64,000 nt of DNA from a virus. The notes beneath the pieces were generated by a model. The model searched no databases and had not been told where the DNA came from. It saw nothing but the letters and a program-made list of their open reading frames with translations. Below are positions 35,551-46,209 of this stretch, one piece after another (positions within the stretch are counted from its first letter, which is position 1; each line of letters starts with the position of its first letter). The translations under genes were made by a program, and so were the position numbers. Location: positions 115,716 to 179,715 of IMG/VR virus record IMGVR_UViG_3300032268_001078. One strand, 5' to 3'.

Positions 35551-36576
35551 TTAGTAATCCAGCTTAATTCTTACAAGTGTTTCTTTTGTAAAGTCTTTTT
35601 GTAATGGTTTACTTAATTTAGCTACAGCTAATAATTCATTATTATCATTGTATAATCCTACAGTAGTAATATAAGTTACAGGAGAATAAATCAATTGGTT
35701 ATAAATTAAATTTCCATCACTATCAATAATAGTTGGGTTTGCTGTGTAATTATTTTCAGCATTTTTAGCTCTACAAAATATAAAATTTGAAGAAATTACT
35801 TCACTTGCTTGTAAACTAAAATTAGCACCAGAACTCACAGCATTAAATAATATTCTATTGTTATAATTATAAAATGGATTTTGTTCAGGTGTTGAAGAAT
35901 TACTTGTATTCCAACTTATACCAATACCTCCATCAGCTATAGATGCACTTAAAGCATTAGGATTTAAAATAATAGCTCCTAAATCAGGAAATACATAACC
36001 ATATGTTCCCATAGCTGTTCCAGCTGTACTGTAAGCATTTCCTTGACTTCCACTTATTAAAGTATAATACTGAGTAGAATTAATAAATGTAGCTGATGTT
36101 TGAACTTGACTATTGTCTGTTAAACTTAATTCATCTGTTCCATTTTTTAATTTTAAAGTTAAACTTCCTGGATTGAAAGATTGTTTATATTTACTTCTAG
36201 CTACTGAAATTACCGCAATACTATCAGAACCTGAAGTATAATCAAAATTAAATTTAGAATTTTCATCTCCTAAAATTAATGCTCTCCATTGTCCATAAAC
36301 ATCTTTAGTAGGAGTTGAATATGGAGCTAAACTATTAAAATAATATGATCCGCTTCCTAAAATATTACCATAAGCTATTGAAAATTGATTAGTAGCATTA
36401 GCATCAGTTGAAGATGTTTGGTAAACATTTAAATAAAACCTACCAGTACTTCCACTTTCTTGAATAGAACTAGTAAAAAATGAATTTAATGTATAAACAT
36501 TATTAGACCAAGCGGGAGATACTAGTATCTCATTATTTACTACTTGGTCATCTGGTTGTATAGTTGTAAAAGCCAT
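35551..36576 (-). CDS. Hypothetical tail/baseplate structural protein
   Basis: 341 residues. N-terminus 'MAFTTIQPDDQVVNNEILVSPAWSNN', middle 'KYKQSFNPGSLTLKLKNGTDELSLTDN' and the C-terminal 'GLYNDNNELLAVAKLSKPL' domain shared with the 34446-34844 protein. Beta-rich, Ser/Thr/Asn composition typical of tail structural proteins. One-base overlap with the gene before it. Confidence 0.7.
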   Translation of the reverse strand: MAFTTIQPDDQVVNNEILVSPAWSNNVYTLNSFFTSSIQESGSTGRFYLNVYQTSSTDANATNQFSIAYGNILGSGSYYFNSLAPYSTPTKDVYGQWRALILGDENSKFNFDYTSGSDSIAVISVARSKYKQSFNPGSLTLKLKNGTDELSLTDNSQVQTSATFINSTQYYTLISGSQGNAYSTAGTAMGTYGYVFPDLGAIILNPNALSASIADGGIGISWNTSNSSTPEQNPFYNYNNRILFNAVSSGANFSLQASEVISSNFIFCRAKNAENNYTANPTIIDSDGNLIYNQLIYSPVTYITTVGLYNDNNELLAVAKLSKPLQKDFTKETLVRIKLDY

Positions 36577-37241
36577 TATTGTTTTTTCTTAACTGTGTAT
36601 GGAATACTAATTCTAGCACCTGAATTTCTACCTAAAATATTAATAGTTGTTGTAACTTGAGTAACACCAGTTGGGAAAATATCATTTAAACTAGTAGCAG
36701 TGATAGTAAATGCTGTACCAATTTGAGTAACACTTAATGGAGCTCCTGATGTAGTTGGAGTTGCTGTTGTACTTGGTAAAGCTGTTGTATCAACTCCTGT
36801 ACCTGTAAAAGATGCTACTAAATTTTGATTAGAAATTGTAATTAAATAACCTAAAGGTTCAACAGTTTCAATAGTTCCTAAATAATTTAATGTTGTAGGT
36901 TGTAAAGTAACAGTAGCCCCTTGTTGTATACTGAAACTAGCTCTACCACCAACATTTAATACTGGTAGTCTTGAAGTACCTCTTGGTAGAGTTACTAATT
37001 GATATTTAAGATCTTGAGTATCATCTACAAAAGCTTCTAATAAAGGTAAACGCTCAATTGCTTCACCGTAAAAAGCTGATCCTGATGGATGATTTGGATT
37101 ATAAAGTGTATAATCAATTTCATCATCTGCTAATGCAAATTGAGTAATTCTAAAAGAACCGTCGTTTCGTGCTAATAATTCTCTGCCTTTACGGGTTAGA
37201 ACAGCGTCTATAGTAACAAATTCGTTATTTAAATATGCCAT
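36576..37241 (-). CDS. Conserved virion structural protein
   Basis: 221 residues. 'LTRKGRELLARNDGSFRITQFALADDEIDYTLYNPNHPSGSAFYGEAIERLPLLEAFVDD' is a block I associate with structural proteins of several aquatic and Bacteroidetes phages; the C-terminus is a Thr-rich Ig-like domain (ITATSLNDIFPTGVTQVTTTI...ISIPYTVKKKQ). A baseplate or tail position is likely from context. Late-type motif 37250-37257 upstream of the ATG. Confidence 0.72.
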   Translation of the reverse strand: MAYLNNEFVTIDAVLTRKGRELLARNDGSFRITQFALADDEIDYTLYNPNHPSGSAFYGEAIERLPLLEAFVDDTQDLKYQLVTLPRGTSRLPVLNVGGRASFSIQQGATVTLQPTTLNYLGTIETVEPLGYLITISNQNLVASFTGTGVDTTALPSTTATPTTSGAPLSVTQIGTAFTITATSLNDIFPTGVTQVTTTINILGRNSGARISIPYTVKKKQ

Positions 37242-37256
37242 AATTTATGATAAATA

Positions 37257-40200
37257 TTATACTAATAAGTTTTTTGATGCTAAATCTTGAACTATATTTG
37301 AAAAATTTTCTTTTAATGTTGAAGAAGGATATTTAGGTAATATAAATCCTGGGCCTTGAGAGTTTTGAGTATTTAACATTATAAAACCAGGGTCATCTAT
37401 TAATCGTCTTATAACAAAATAATCTAAATTTTGTCCTTGAGGAGTTCTATCTAAAAATAAATGTAATTGATTAGAAAGATCTATTGATGATGATAAAATA
37501 GTATATACTTGACTTTCATTTCCCATAAATCTTATTTCATCATTTATATTAATAGTAAAAGGTAAAGGACTTGAAAAACCACTATTAGGATTTGATATTA
37601 ATGGATATGTATATGAATCTAATTGAGTATAACTTTCACCATAAAAATAACTTAATGATGGAGATACTACTAATTCTGTACTTCCTGTTGTTGTTGTTAC
37701 TAAAAATGGTGCTTTAGCGTTTGTGTAAAGTGCTGCTCCAGCTGGATCTATTTTAAATTGAGTATAATTTCCTCCATCTTCATCTAAAATATAAATTGCT
37801 GAACCAACAGGATCTCTATTATCGGAGTAGGTTACATAGAAACTATCTCCTGCTTTTAATAATCCTGTCCAACTAACATCAAAAATTCCTGTTGTATTAT
37901 CACTAACATTTTTAGCCTCGGTGTCTAATAATACACCATTATTGTATAAACGTATAAATACAAATACAGTATCTGGTGAAATATTAAAATTATTTCTAAC
38001 TATTACTTTAGCAGATACAGTAACTTGACCAGTAGAATTTCTAGTTACATTGTAAGTAGAAGTTGAAGTATTCCATCCTCTGGCTTCATCTTCAGCAATA
38101 TCATTAAATTTTATACCTTCAAATTCTACAGGTTGGTATGTATCAGTTAATCCTACTAATGTTGTAATTGCAGTTATATCACCAGAAGGTGAATAAAAAG
38201 ACATTGTTGTATTATATCCTGGCTGTAAATAATTTGTATCTAATGATCCTGTATCTGAGTAAAGTATTGTTGAATAAGTTCTTAATGGTCTATGAACTGT
38301 AGTTGATTTTGAAGATTGTTGATAATAAGTAGCATTATATAATGTATAATTTACTTCATCATATGCTCCAAATCCTTGATCTACAATACCATAATACTCT
38401 GATCCAGTTGGTTCAGGTAAATATGTTTTCCCAGTTTCATCAATTAAATATCTAATATGAAAATTATTAGAACCTTGTCTTTCAGCTAAAGTATCACTAG
38501 TCCAATCATAGAATAACATATATGGTGTAGTTACTTCTACATTACTAAAAGACAAAGAAGGATAATTATTAATAAATTGATTAAAACCAGGAGCTGTAAG
38601 TTTTACACCTTCTACTCTACTTCTATCCCAACTAGTTTCAGTTAATAAACTGTCTTGAAATTCAACACTTCCACTTTTTAAAACATTTATAGTTGATGGT
38701 TGGAATATAAATTCAACAAACAACCATGATAAAAATCCAGGACCATCAAATGAATATAAACTTCCTTCACATGCATCTATAAGTATATTTCTACCACCTA
38801 AAAGAGCACTAGGAATAAGTGTTAATTGACTATTACCACTACAGTCTGTATATGTTAATATATGAGCACTACTTATATCTAAATTATTTACATCATATCT
38901 TACACAAGTACACCTTGTATCTGGTTCTACTTGAGTATTAAGTTTTTTAAATTTAAATTGACTAATTATAGCTTTATCAACATTATTATTTAAAGCATCA
39001 TATCCTCCATATTGTTGAACAAATCGTGTTCCATAATAAGGTTTAGAATCTAATATTGTATATCCAGTTCCAAAAATATGACCTATTTGATCTTTTAAAG
39101 CTATAATTTGAATTTGATTTAACCCACTAGAACCAGAAGCTTGTTGTGTGTTACTACAATCTGACCAGGTAAGTAATCCATCATATTGAATTGTATACTC
39201 ATAACATTCAGTCACAGATGTGAATGGATTAATTTGTTCATAAGAACTGTCTAAATTTATAGTAGAATCACTTATATTTCCTGTATAGAAAGCTTCATTT
39301 AATGGAGAATTTCTTGAACAACAATAATTTCCAGGATTAGATCCTTCGATAGTCACAATTTCAGTTTCACCAAAATACACAGAACTTGTACTAACATTAG
39401 GTTCATGTCTAGCTACTTTGTTTCTTTCAAGAATATGAGGTTTAATTATTACACCACTAGACATGTCTGTTCTAGCTGGTGTAAAATCATTTAAATATCT
39501 AAATAAAGACTTATGAAAAGTCTCCATTAGTATTAAAAAATCTTTATAATTGTAAGCAGTATTGTATTTAGTAAAATAGTTTTCTTGTAATTTAGTTAAA
39601 GCTTCATAATTAGAATCTGTAAGAGTTGATGGATCTCCTATAATATTATCTAAATTATAAGTATTACCTAAGTGAGCTATAATATCATTGTTAATTTGAT
39701 CTTGTGGACTAAATCCAGCTTGAGTAGTTTGAACATCAAATGTTCTAGAACTAGTAGAAGGATAAACTACAGATTTATTAAATTGAAGAATGTTTGAAGC
39801 TAAACTTTCACTAACTATTCTAATTTTATTAGTAACAGGAACAGAATATCCTCCAATAGCTGGTTGGCTATAATACATTTCTGTAAAAGAAATATAATTT
39901 GAACCAGTAAGATTTAAAGTAATATCTGGTCTTAAAGTTGGTTGTGAACCAGTAATTCTACTTCCACTTATTTGTAAATCATTTCCTAAAGGAAATCTAA
40001 ATAATAAATCATTATAAGCTGAATTTGAATTATTTCCTACATATGATTCTGGATTTAATGTATGAGTATTAATTATAGATTCAGAAATAAAATTATTGTA
40101 TGCTTTTAATTCTTGAAATTGACCATAATATTCACCAGTTCCAAAATTATAAAAAGGAGAACTAATTAAAGATGCTGTAATATTTGGAGGAATTGTTCCT

Positions 40201-42362
40201 AAGTAAGTATTACTTCCAGTTTCAATAAATCTACTATTAGATGGAGTTGAAATAAATGAAGAAGATTGATGTCCTATTTCTCCACTTAATTCAGATTTTA
40301 CATAAAGTCTAGTAGTAGTAGAATTTCTTTCTAAAACTACATTCCACCAATTATAATCTCCATCAGAACCAGTTACATAAAATGGTAAAGTTACTTGTAA
40401 AGGAGTGTTATATAAAGCCAACCCAGAGTCATTTGAATAAAAACTTAAAGTTCCATATTGATAACTTCCACTTTGATTTCCATTTAATGTTATAATACTA
40501 TTAGGTCTTTTAGAAGAACCTGTAGGAAAATTACTAAATAAAGATTGAGTAGCATAAACAGAAGCACTAGGATAAGGTTTAAATCTAAACTCTAATGTTT
40601 GAATTTGTTGAGTTGTTGAGTTAGGTAAACTTAATTGAGTATAAGTAGTTTTACTACTACTTAAAGCATAAGTAAATTTAGGATAGCTGTATTCAACTGT
40701 ATTTGAGTCTTTATCAATACCACCAAATTCTAAAGGTATTAATACTGTATCAGGAATACCATAAAGTGTAGTTAAATAATTTACAAACTTGGTTGTGCCT
40801 TTTGATTTAAGCAATGTTGGTAAATTAGCATATATTCTTTTAAATACTGATTTGGCTTCATCTTGTCCAGATAAAGTAGGATTAGAAGCAGTTACAGCGG
40901 TTTGCCAAGATTGAGGCATAAATGTATAACTTCCACTTTGATTTATACCATAAAGATAAGTAGCTAAATCATCTTGATCACCATCAGTGTAAAGACTAAT
41001 ACCTAAAGACTGTAGAGCATCTCCTACTAAATCTTTAGAAATACCATCCATTAAACTATTTTTTGCTTTCCAAATATCGGTAATAGCTCTTATATAAATC
41101 CAAATGTCATCAAACATTTGACCCATAGAATGAATAAATGGTTTTACATATTCAAAATCATCTCTTTCTTGTAAATAAATTGGTAAACCATAAACTAAAT
41201 TATTATTATTAAATTCATCATAATAACTAGCTGATGTGTAATTAAGATTATACCAGTTTATTGCTTGAGATGAAGTTGAAGAATATAAATTAAAAGGAGG
41301 TTGATTATTAGATTTGGGCCAAGCAAAACTTGTAGATTCAAAATACAAATAAGTTTCATATCCATCAAATCCTTTAATAATTTCATTTATTTTATTTTGG
41401 TAAACTATATTATCTAAACTTGATGATGGTAAATAATTATTATATAATTCTAATTTTTGTATTTTAGTTTTAAATGTACTTAGTCTTTGAGTTTGTGATC
41501 CAAAATGAGTAAAATTATTATAGTTTGTATAATCAACATTAATAATTGGATTAGAACTACTAATAAAACCTAATAAGTTTTGTAATTGAGGATTATTTGA
41601 CCCAGTTAAAGCTATTAGTTGATTAAAATTATAATAATCACTTGAACCTATTCTTTGATCATCTACATTTAAACTAAAATTAGCTTGACGTAAAGAAGGT
41701 AAAGCAGATGCTTCTACAGGTATTTGATTTATTATTGCTTCAAACCCTTGTGTTTCTGAGATTTCTTCTACTAAATTAAGAGGAGAATTTACTACTATTG
41801 TATCGGGTAAAGCATTAAATAATTTAACAAGAATACTAACATTTCCATTAATATCTTTTTCTACAGCAAATGAATTAGCTGTTATTAAATTATTACTTCC
41901 TAAGTCTAAATAAAATTCAAGAAAATAATTTCTACTATTTATTAAATCTATATATGTTAAAGCATTACTGTAAACAACATCATTTGATTCTACTGTAGTA
42001 GCTATTTTTATTTCAGTTCTATCTTGAGAAATATTTTGAATAAATAAATCAAGATTAGAATTTAATGTTACTATAGGTCTTAAAAAATTATAATATAAAT
42101 TATATGTTCCTAATCTATATCCTAAATCTGTAATATCTTTTTCAGGATCAAGATTTATTACTTTATTATCAGTAAGAGTATAATTCTGAAAGTTAGAAAT
42201 ATTATTTAATAAGGTATTAGTTGATGTATTATAAACATATAACTGAATAAAATCTTGAGGTAGTCCAAAATATCTAGTAATTTCTTTAGAATCTACAAGA
42301 CCTTGTTCTTGTGGACTTAATATACCGCCTGGGGTTCCTATAGAATTTATTATAACTGTCAT
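37257..42362 (-). CDS. Very large tail/baseplate structural protein
   Basis: 1701 residues, the largest in the window. N-terminal third is beta-rich with 'NLDPEKDITDLGYRLGTYNLYYNFLRP'; near 415-470 'FVKPFIHSMGQMFDDIWIYIRAITDIW' then 'GISKDLVGDALQSLGISLY', followed by 'SVFKRIYANLPTLLKSKGT' and 'NYLTTLYGIP'. The middle contains a lectin/LamG-like jelly-roll stretch ('LEFRFKP...WWNVVLERNSTTTRLYV'). Cys pairs occur around 1080-1200. Placed after the gp6-like and following genes, it probably forms part of the baseplate periphery (gp7/gp10 position) or fibre attachment. Not directly recognised as T4 gp7. Confidence 0.75.
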   Translation of the reverse strand: MTVIINSIGTPGGILSPQEQGLVDSKEITRYFGLPQDFIQLYVYNTSTNTLLNNISNFQNYTLTDNKVINLDPEKDITDLGYRLGTYNLYYNFLRPIVTLNSNLDLFIQNISQDRTEIKIATTVESNDVVYSNALTYIDLINSRNYFLEFYLDLGSNNLITANSFAVEKDINGNVSILVKLFNALPDTIVVNSPLNLVEEISETQGFEAIINQIPVEASALPSLRQANFSLNVDDQRIGSSDYYNFNQLIALTGSNNPQLQNLLGFISSSNPIINVDYTNYNNFTHFGSQTQRLSTFKTKIQKLELYNNYLPSSSLDNIVYQNKINEIIKGFDGYETYLYFESTSFAWPKSNNQPPFNLYSSTSSQAINWYNLNYTSASYYDEFNNNNLVYGLPIYLQERDDFEYVKPFIHSMGQMFDDIWIYIRAITDIWKAKNSLMDGISKDLVGDALQSLGISLYTDGDQDDLATYLYGINQSGSYTFMPQSWQTAVTASNPTLSGQDEAKSVFKRIYANLPTLLKSKGTTKFVNYLTTLYGIPDTVLIPLEFGGIDKDSNTVEYSYPKFTYALSSSKTTYTQLSLPNSTTQQIQTLEFRFKPYPSASVYATQSLFSNFPTGSSKRPNSIITLNGNQSGSYQYGTLSFYSNDSGLALYNTPLQVTLPFYVTGSDGDYNWWNVVLERNSTTTRLYVKSELSGEIGHQSSSFISTPSNSRFIETGSNTYLGTIPPNITASLISSPFYNFGTGEYYGQFQELKAYNNFISESIINTHTLNPESYVGNNSNSAYNDLLFRFPLGNDLQISGSRITGSQPTLRPDITLNLTGSNYISFTEMYYSQPAIGGYSVPVTNKIRIVSESLASNILQFNKSVVYPSTSSRTFDVQTTQAGFSPQDQINNDIIAHLGNTYNLDNIIGDPSTLTDSNYEALTKLQENYFTKYNTAYNYKDFLILMETFHKSLFRYLNDFTPARTDMSSGVIIKPHILERNKVARHEPNVSTSSVYFGETEIVTIEGSNPGNYCCSRNSPLNEAFYTGNISDSTINLDSSYEQINPFTSVTECYEYTIQYDGLLTWSDCSNTQQASGSSGLNQIQIIALKDQIGHIFGTGYTILDSKPYYGTRFVQQYGGYDALNNNVDKAIISQFKFKKLNTQVEPDTRCTCVRYDVNNLDISSAHILTYTDCSGNSQLTLIPSALLGGRNILIDACEGSLYSFDGPGFLSWLFVEFIFQPSTINVLKSGSVEFQDSLLTETSWDRSRVEGVKLTAPGFNQFINNYPSLSFSNVEVTTPYMLFYDWTSDTLAERQGSNNFHIRYLIDETGKTYLPEPTGSEYYGIVDQGFGAYDEVNYTLYNATYYQQSSKSTTVHRPLRTYSTILYSDTGSLDTNYLQPGYNTTMSFYSPSGDITAITTLVGLTDTYQPVEFEGIKFNDIAEDEARGWNTSTSTYNVTRNSTGQVTVSAKVIVRNNFNISPDTVFVFIRLYNNGVLLDTEAKNVSDNTTGIFDVSWTGLLKAGDSFYVTYSDNRDPVGSAIYILDEDGGNYTQFKIDPAGAALYTNAKAPFLVTTTTGSTELVVSPSLSYFYGESYTQLDSYTYPLISNPNSGFSSPLPFTININDEIRFMGNESQVYTILSSSIDLSNQLHLFLDRTPQGQNLDYFVIRRLIDDPGFIMLNTQNSQGPGFILPKYPSSTLKENFSNIVQDLASKNLLV

Positions 42363-42685
42363 TATTGATTGTTAAAAGTGTCGATTTGTTTTTGTAATAA
42401 TTCGTTTTGAACTTGTAATTCTTGTAATTGTAAAAGTAATTGTTGTAAATTAAGACCAATATATTCACTACTTTTTTCTATAAGAGTTTCGTGACTATTT
42501 GTTCCTGTTTTTGGAATATTATAAAATAAATTATCATAATTTTCAAAAAGTTGAGGAACATCAACTACAGGAGGTGCTGGTGTTGTATCTACAGGTGGAA
42601 TATAGTTTGTAAAAGTAGTATTTATAACCTTATTTATATCAGGACTATATATTCTTTTTTGAGATGGAATGTTTATCTGTGCCAT
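42362..42685 (-). CDS. Small coiled-coil structural protein
   Basis: 107 residues. Pro-rich linker 'PPVDTTPAPPVVDVP' near 30-45, then a C-terminal Leu/Gln coiled coil ('NLQQLLLQLQELQVQNELLQKQI'). Shares one base with the large gene after it. Likely a trimeric connector of the baseplate, from shape only. Confidence 0.65.
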   Translation of the reverse strand: MAQINIPSQKRIYSPDINKVINTTFTNYIPPVDTTPAPPVVDVPQLFENYDNLFYNIPKTGTNSHETLIEKSSEYIGLNLQQLLLQLQELQVQNELLQKQIDTFNNQ

Positions 42686-42687
42686 AA

Positions 42688-43923
42688 TTAAGGAGTTTCA
42701 GAAATATAACAAGTCTCAACCCATCCTGCATCTACATATGGATATACAATTGAACCTGTAGGTATAGGTGCCGGACCGGGAGGTGCATCTGGTGTTGGTA
42801 AAAGTATTGGGTTTAGTATATCACTCGTTGGACCAGAATTTTGAGTAACTTTAAAATTTAAATTATCAGTTAATGTATAAAAATTACCACTTAAATATGT
42901 TCTAACTTGAATTTGATAGTATCTATTAGGTTCAAGTGTATCCATATCTAAATTAAAGAAATTACTTGTATTATCAGCACTTAGTCTAGTACCTATACTA
43001 TTAAAAGGAACAATAATATCATTAGTATCTACATCAACAATCTGATACCAAGAATTATAAGGTAAAATTTTATTATAAGCATACAACGATTGAGTAGTAA
43101 ATGTTCTAGCAGGATATCTTTCTCTAGCATATACTCTTAATTGTACTTTTTCATTTGATTGAAATTCATTTCTGTTATTTCCTAAAGTAGCTGTAAAATC
43201 TTGATTAGAAAGAATTCTACTGTAACTTCCAGAAGTTAAATTCCATGTTTGATCATTCCAATAAAATATTAAACTTGGAGGATAAATAGTATTTGTGTCT
43301 CTACTAAAATAACTTAAATGATATTGATAAGCAGGATTATTTTCAGTATTTGAATCTACATGCAGTATATGACCATAATTAGGAATATAATTATAATAAT
43401 GTAATAATACTTGATCTGTTATATTAGCAAATATATCAAATGGAGTATATGTTGAAATTGATTGAGTTGTAGTATAATTTTCATACCATGAACCACCTCC
43501 AACTGAACTTGAATAAGATCCTGTAATTCCATATGATCCACTAATAGACCAATTAGTAAGAGTTGTTGGGTAAGTCCAACTAACTCCATTAGTTGTGGCA
43601 GGACTATTAGCTAATCTTCCAGTTCCCATATCCCACGCGTTTCCTACCGGATCTATGTTAATATCTAATTGAGTAGGTAATGAATCTACTTCACTACAAT
43701 ACATTCTTAAATAAGCATTCCATGAACCTGAAGTAATTGTAGGAACAATTTTATTATTAACTACATTTTCTATTTGTTGTTGATCAAAAGCTATTACAAT
43801 TCTAGAAGGATTGTATTTTGATGTTTTAGAAAGTTCTAATATTTCATCAATCCCAGTATTAGTAGCTGGATATTCTTGGTATAATGTAGCGTCTTTAGAA
43901 GGAAACAGTTGATAGAATGCCAT
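42688..43923 (-). CDS. Structural protein with DNRLRE-like N-terminal domain
   Basis: 411 residues. 'LFPSKDATLYQEYPATNTGIDEILELSK' and 'NAYLRMYCSEV...INIDPVGNAWDMGTGRLA' match the DNRLRE-type beta-domain pattern (repeated 'ATLY' and 'aYLRf' strands). Ends with a Pro-rich linker (TPDAPPGPAPIPTG) and 'YPYVDAGWVETCYISETP'. In tail gene cluster next to gp6-like protein; probably a baseplate or fibre component. Confidence 0.72.
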   Translation of the reverse strand: MAFYQLFPSKDATLYQEYPATNTGIDEILELSKTSKYNPSRIVIAFDQQQIENVVNNKIVPTITSGSWNAYLRMYCSEVDSLPTQLDINIDPVGNAWDMGTGRLANSPATTNGVSWTYPTTLTNWSISGSYGITGSYSSSVGGGSWYENYTTTQSISTYTPFDIFANITDQVLLHYYNYIPNYGHILHVDSNTENNPAYQYHLSYFSRDTNTIYPPSLIFYWNDQTWNLTSGSYSRILSNQDFTATLGNNRNEFQSNEKVQLRVYARERYPARTFTTQSLYAYNKILPYNSWYQIVDVDTNDIIVPFNSIGTRLSADNTSNFFNLDMDTLEPNRYYQIQVRTYLSGNFYTLTDNLNFKVTQNSGPTSDILNPILLPTPDAPPGPAPIPTGSIVYPYVDAGWVETCYISETP

Positions 43924-43936
43924 GTGTTAATAAATA

Positions 43937-45802
43937 TTAAATACTAACAACTCTGCCTAATATATCATTATCTGGGAATTTTATTTCAAAAATCATAGGG
44001 TCTAAACTTGGATAAATAACTCCATTTAAATTAGCTCCAGTTAAATCATAAGTATATGGACTATAATTTCCTCCAGATTTATTTATAAATTCAAGTTTTT
44101 TAACAGCAGCTACTCCATTTACATTAGCAGCAGATATTATATTTTCAACTTGAGATAAAATAATAGGTTGGTTAATTGACCATTTTTTAGTATCAAAAAA
44201 TGATTTTAAACTATTAATTGCTCCAACTAATACTTGTTGAGCGTTAAAACCTTGAAGTACTTGAATTTCAAAATTAATTCCAATATTGATATAATAAGCA
44301 TCTTTAATACTTACAGCATCAGTTAACATTTTAAATTGACTTAAATAGTTTTTAAGATTTTGTTTTACTGCTTGATTGGCTTGTGTTAATTTATTATCAA
44401 TATCGGTAGTTAAAACATAAACACTTAATCCTAATGGATTCATATCAGAAGTACTTGTTCTATCTCTATCTGCGTTTAAATTTAGATCTTGAACAACATA
44501 TGCTTTTGTAATAGTTCCAAATTCACTAGGCATACTTAAAGTTCTAATTAAATAATCTGCTTGAGTTACATTTCTTAATTGAGTAGGAAAATTAGCTAAA
44601 GCATTTAATCTAATTTCTTCAATTGTATCTCCAGGTCCTCCTCCAGTAGCCCCAATATTATTATTAAATCTTACTGAATTTACAATTGTTTGAACAACAG
44701 ATGAATTTAAACCATAACTATCTATTTGAGGGTTTACTGTATCTATTATGTTAATATCATTAGCAGGAACATTACTTTGAGCTCCATAACCTGTTAAATA
44801 TGTAAATGTTAAAGTTGTATTTACAGGTGCTTGACCATATTCATTTGTAAAGAAAAAATTAGCTGGGTCAAATGCTGTGTTGAATTTACTAATGCCATCT
44901 TGTAAACCAATACCTACATTATATGGATTTGGAATAATTAATTCATCTGCTTGTCCTGTTGTTCCTGCTCCAAAACTTATTTCTAAATTAGTATTATCTA
45001 CAAATTGAGCAGTAAAACGTTTTTGAACTTTTTTTAATCTAAGCATATATGGTGCTTGATCTCTGTAATAATAATAATTAGGTTCATAAACAGGAATATT
45101 ATATGTTTTATCTATAATAGTATCTTGGGCTAAATAAGGAACTTGATACCATATATTTCCATCACTGTCAGTAACATTTAATATTTTAATAATATTAGTA
45201 TCACTTAAAGTTACTTTACTAAATTGTTCTAAAGTAGTAAAATTAAAATCTTGTGTTTTTACTTGACCTGAATAAGCTTGTACTTGTTTTTTAAGAACAT
45301 AAAATTCAGGATTAGAAGTTCCACTATAATAATTATAAATACTTATATCAGTTGGATCATTTGATCCTGAGTAAGCAAAATTAATTAAATTTTCTGTTAA
45401 AAATAAAACATTAGGTTGAGATGTACTCTGAATCTGGCTTTGTTCTGGAATACTAACTGTGTATCTCCAATCTGGGTTAAAAGAATTTGCTGCGTCTGAA
45501 GGAATTAATTGATAAACATCTAAAACTACAGTCGATGGTTTTGAAATAACAGGTTGATAACCTAAACTATATGCAATAGGAAGTATATTTTTTGTTTCTT
45601 TAGCTTCTAATAATAGTGTTTCTTGAACTTGAGTATCAGTATAAAAACTAAGTACATCACCAACATATGCTGCTAAATCACTAAACATATTACCAGGAGA
45701 AGATGGACCAAAATCACTATAATTATTATAATTATTTTTTATATAATCAGTTAGAGCCTGTTTTAACTGATTGAAGTCTTTATTTAAATATTGTACACTC
45801 AT
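43937..45802 (-). CDS. Baseplate wedge protein, gp6-like
   Basis: 621 residues (T4 gp6 is 660). Starts 'MSVQYLNKDFNQLKQALTDYIKNNYNNYSDFGPSSPGNMFSDLAAYVGDVLSFYTDTQVQETLL', the typical gp6/baseplate J start. Centre 'GPGDTIEEIRLNALANFPTQLRNVTQADYLIRTLSMPSEFG' and C-terminal 'FNAQQVLVGAINSLKSFFDTKKWSINQPIILSQVENIISAANVNGV' are also standard for the family. Gp6 makes the ring linking baseplate wedges. One-base overlap with the gp25-like gene, matching the 25-then-6 order in related phages. Confidence 0.92.
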   Translation of the reverse strand: MSVQYLNKDFNQLKQALTDYIKNNYNNYSDFGPSSPGNMFSDLAAYVGDVLSFYTDTQVQETLLLEAKETKNILPIAYSLGYQPVISKPSTVVLDVYQLIPSDAANSFNPDWRYTVSIPEQSQIQSTSQPNVLFLTENLINFAYSGSNDPTDISIYNYYSGTSNPEFYVLKKQVQAYSGQVKTQDFNFTTLEQFSKVTLSDTNIIKILNVTDSDGNIWYQVPYLAQDTIIDKTYNIPVYEPNYYYYRDQAPYMLRLKKVQKRFTAQFVDNTNLEISFGAGTTGQADELIIPNPYNVGIGLQDGISKFNTAFDPANFFFTNEYGQAPVNTTLTFTYLTGYGAQSNVPANDINIIDTVNPQIDSYGLNSSVVQTIVNSVRFNNNIGATGGGPGDTIEEIRLNALANFPTQLRNVTQADYLIRTLSMPSEFGTITKAYVVQDLNLNADRDRTSTSDMNPLGLSVYVLTTDIDNKLTQANQAVKQNLKNYLSQFKMLTDAVSIKDAYYINIGINFEIQVLQGFNAQQVLVGAINSLKSFFDTKKWSINQPIILSQVENIISAANVNGVAAVKKLEFINKSGGNYSPYTYDLTGANLNGVIYPSLDPMIFEIKFPDNDILGRVVSI

Positions 45803-46209
45803 TAGTTTGTTGTGTTTAAAGCTAAGGTTAATTCATCTGATTGGTTATTAATGGTATATGATATTTGTATGTAAACTACATTATTATCATCACTAATAGC
45901 ACTAACATTATTTACTATAATATTTTGAACATATGCTTCTATACCTTCTTTTAAATTATCAGCTATTGTATCTAAATTAGTATTAGGTTCAAATAATAAT
46001 GATCTTATTCCACTTCCAAAACCAGGATCAAAAAGTCTTTCACCAGGATTAGTTAATATATAGTTTATAAGTTGATTTTTTGTTTGAGAGGTTGTTGTAT
46101 AAGTTGAAGTAAAGACACCATTTTCTATAAATTGAATTCCAATTCCAATTTCTCTTTTAGCAGTATTTTTTACTACATCTTCATATCTATAGATAGGTCT
46201 TACAGTCAT
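45802..46209 (-). CDS. Baseplate wedge subunit, gp25-like
   Basis: 135 residues (T4 gp25 is 132). 'LINYILTNPGERLFDPGFGSGIRSLLFEPNTNLDTIADNLKEGIEAYV' is the conserved core (NPGER, G.G.....F) of the gp25/GPW family. Gp25 starts sheath assembly on the wedge. Paired with gp6-like gene with a one-base overlap. Confidence 0.93.
   Translation of the reverse strand: MTVRPIYRYEDVVKNTAKREIGIGIQFIENGVFTSTYTTTSQTKNQLINYILTNPGERLFDPGFGSGIRSLLFEPNTNLDTIADNLKEGIEAYVQNIIVNNVSAISDDNNVVYIQISYTINNQSDELTLALNTTN

Noticed and set aside
42286-42468. Minus-strand 60-codon frame over the start of the 1701-aa gene
   Set aside because: Low-complexity Lys/Asn/Tyr translation caused by AT-rich DNA.
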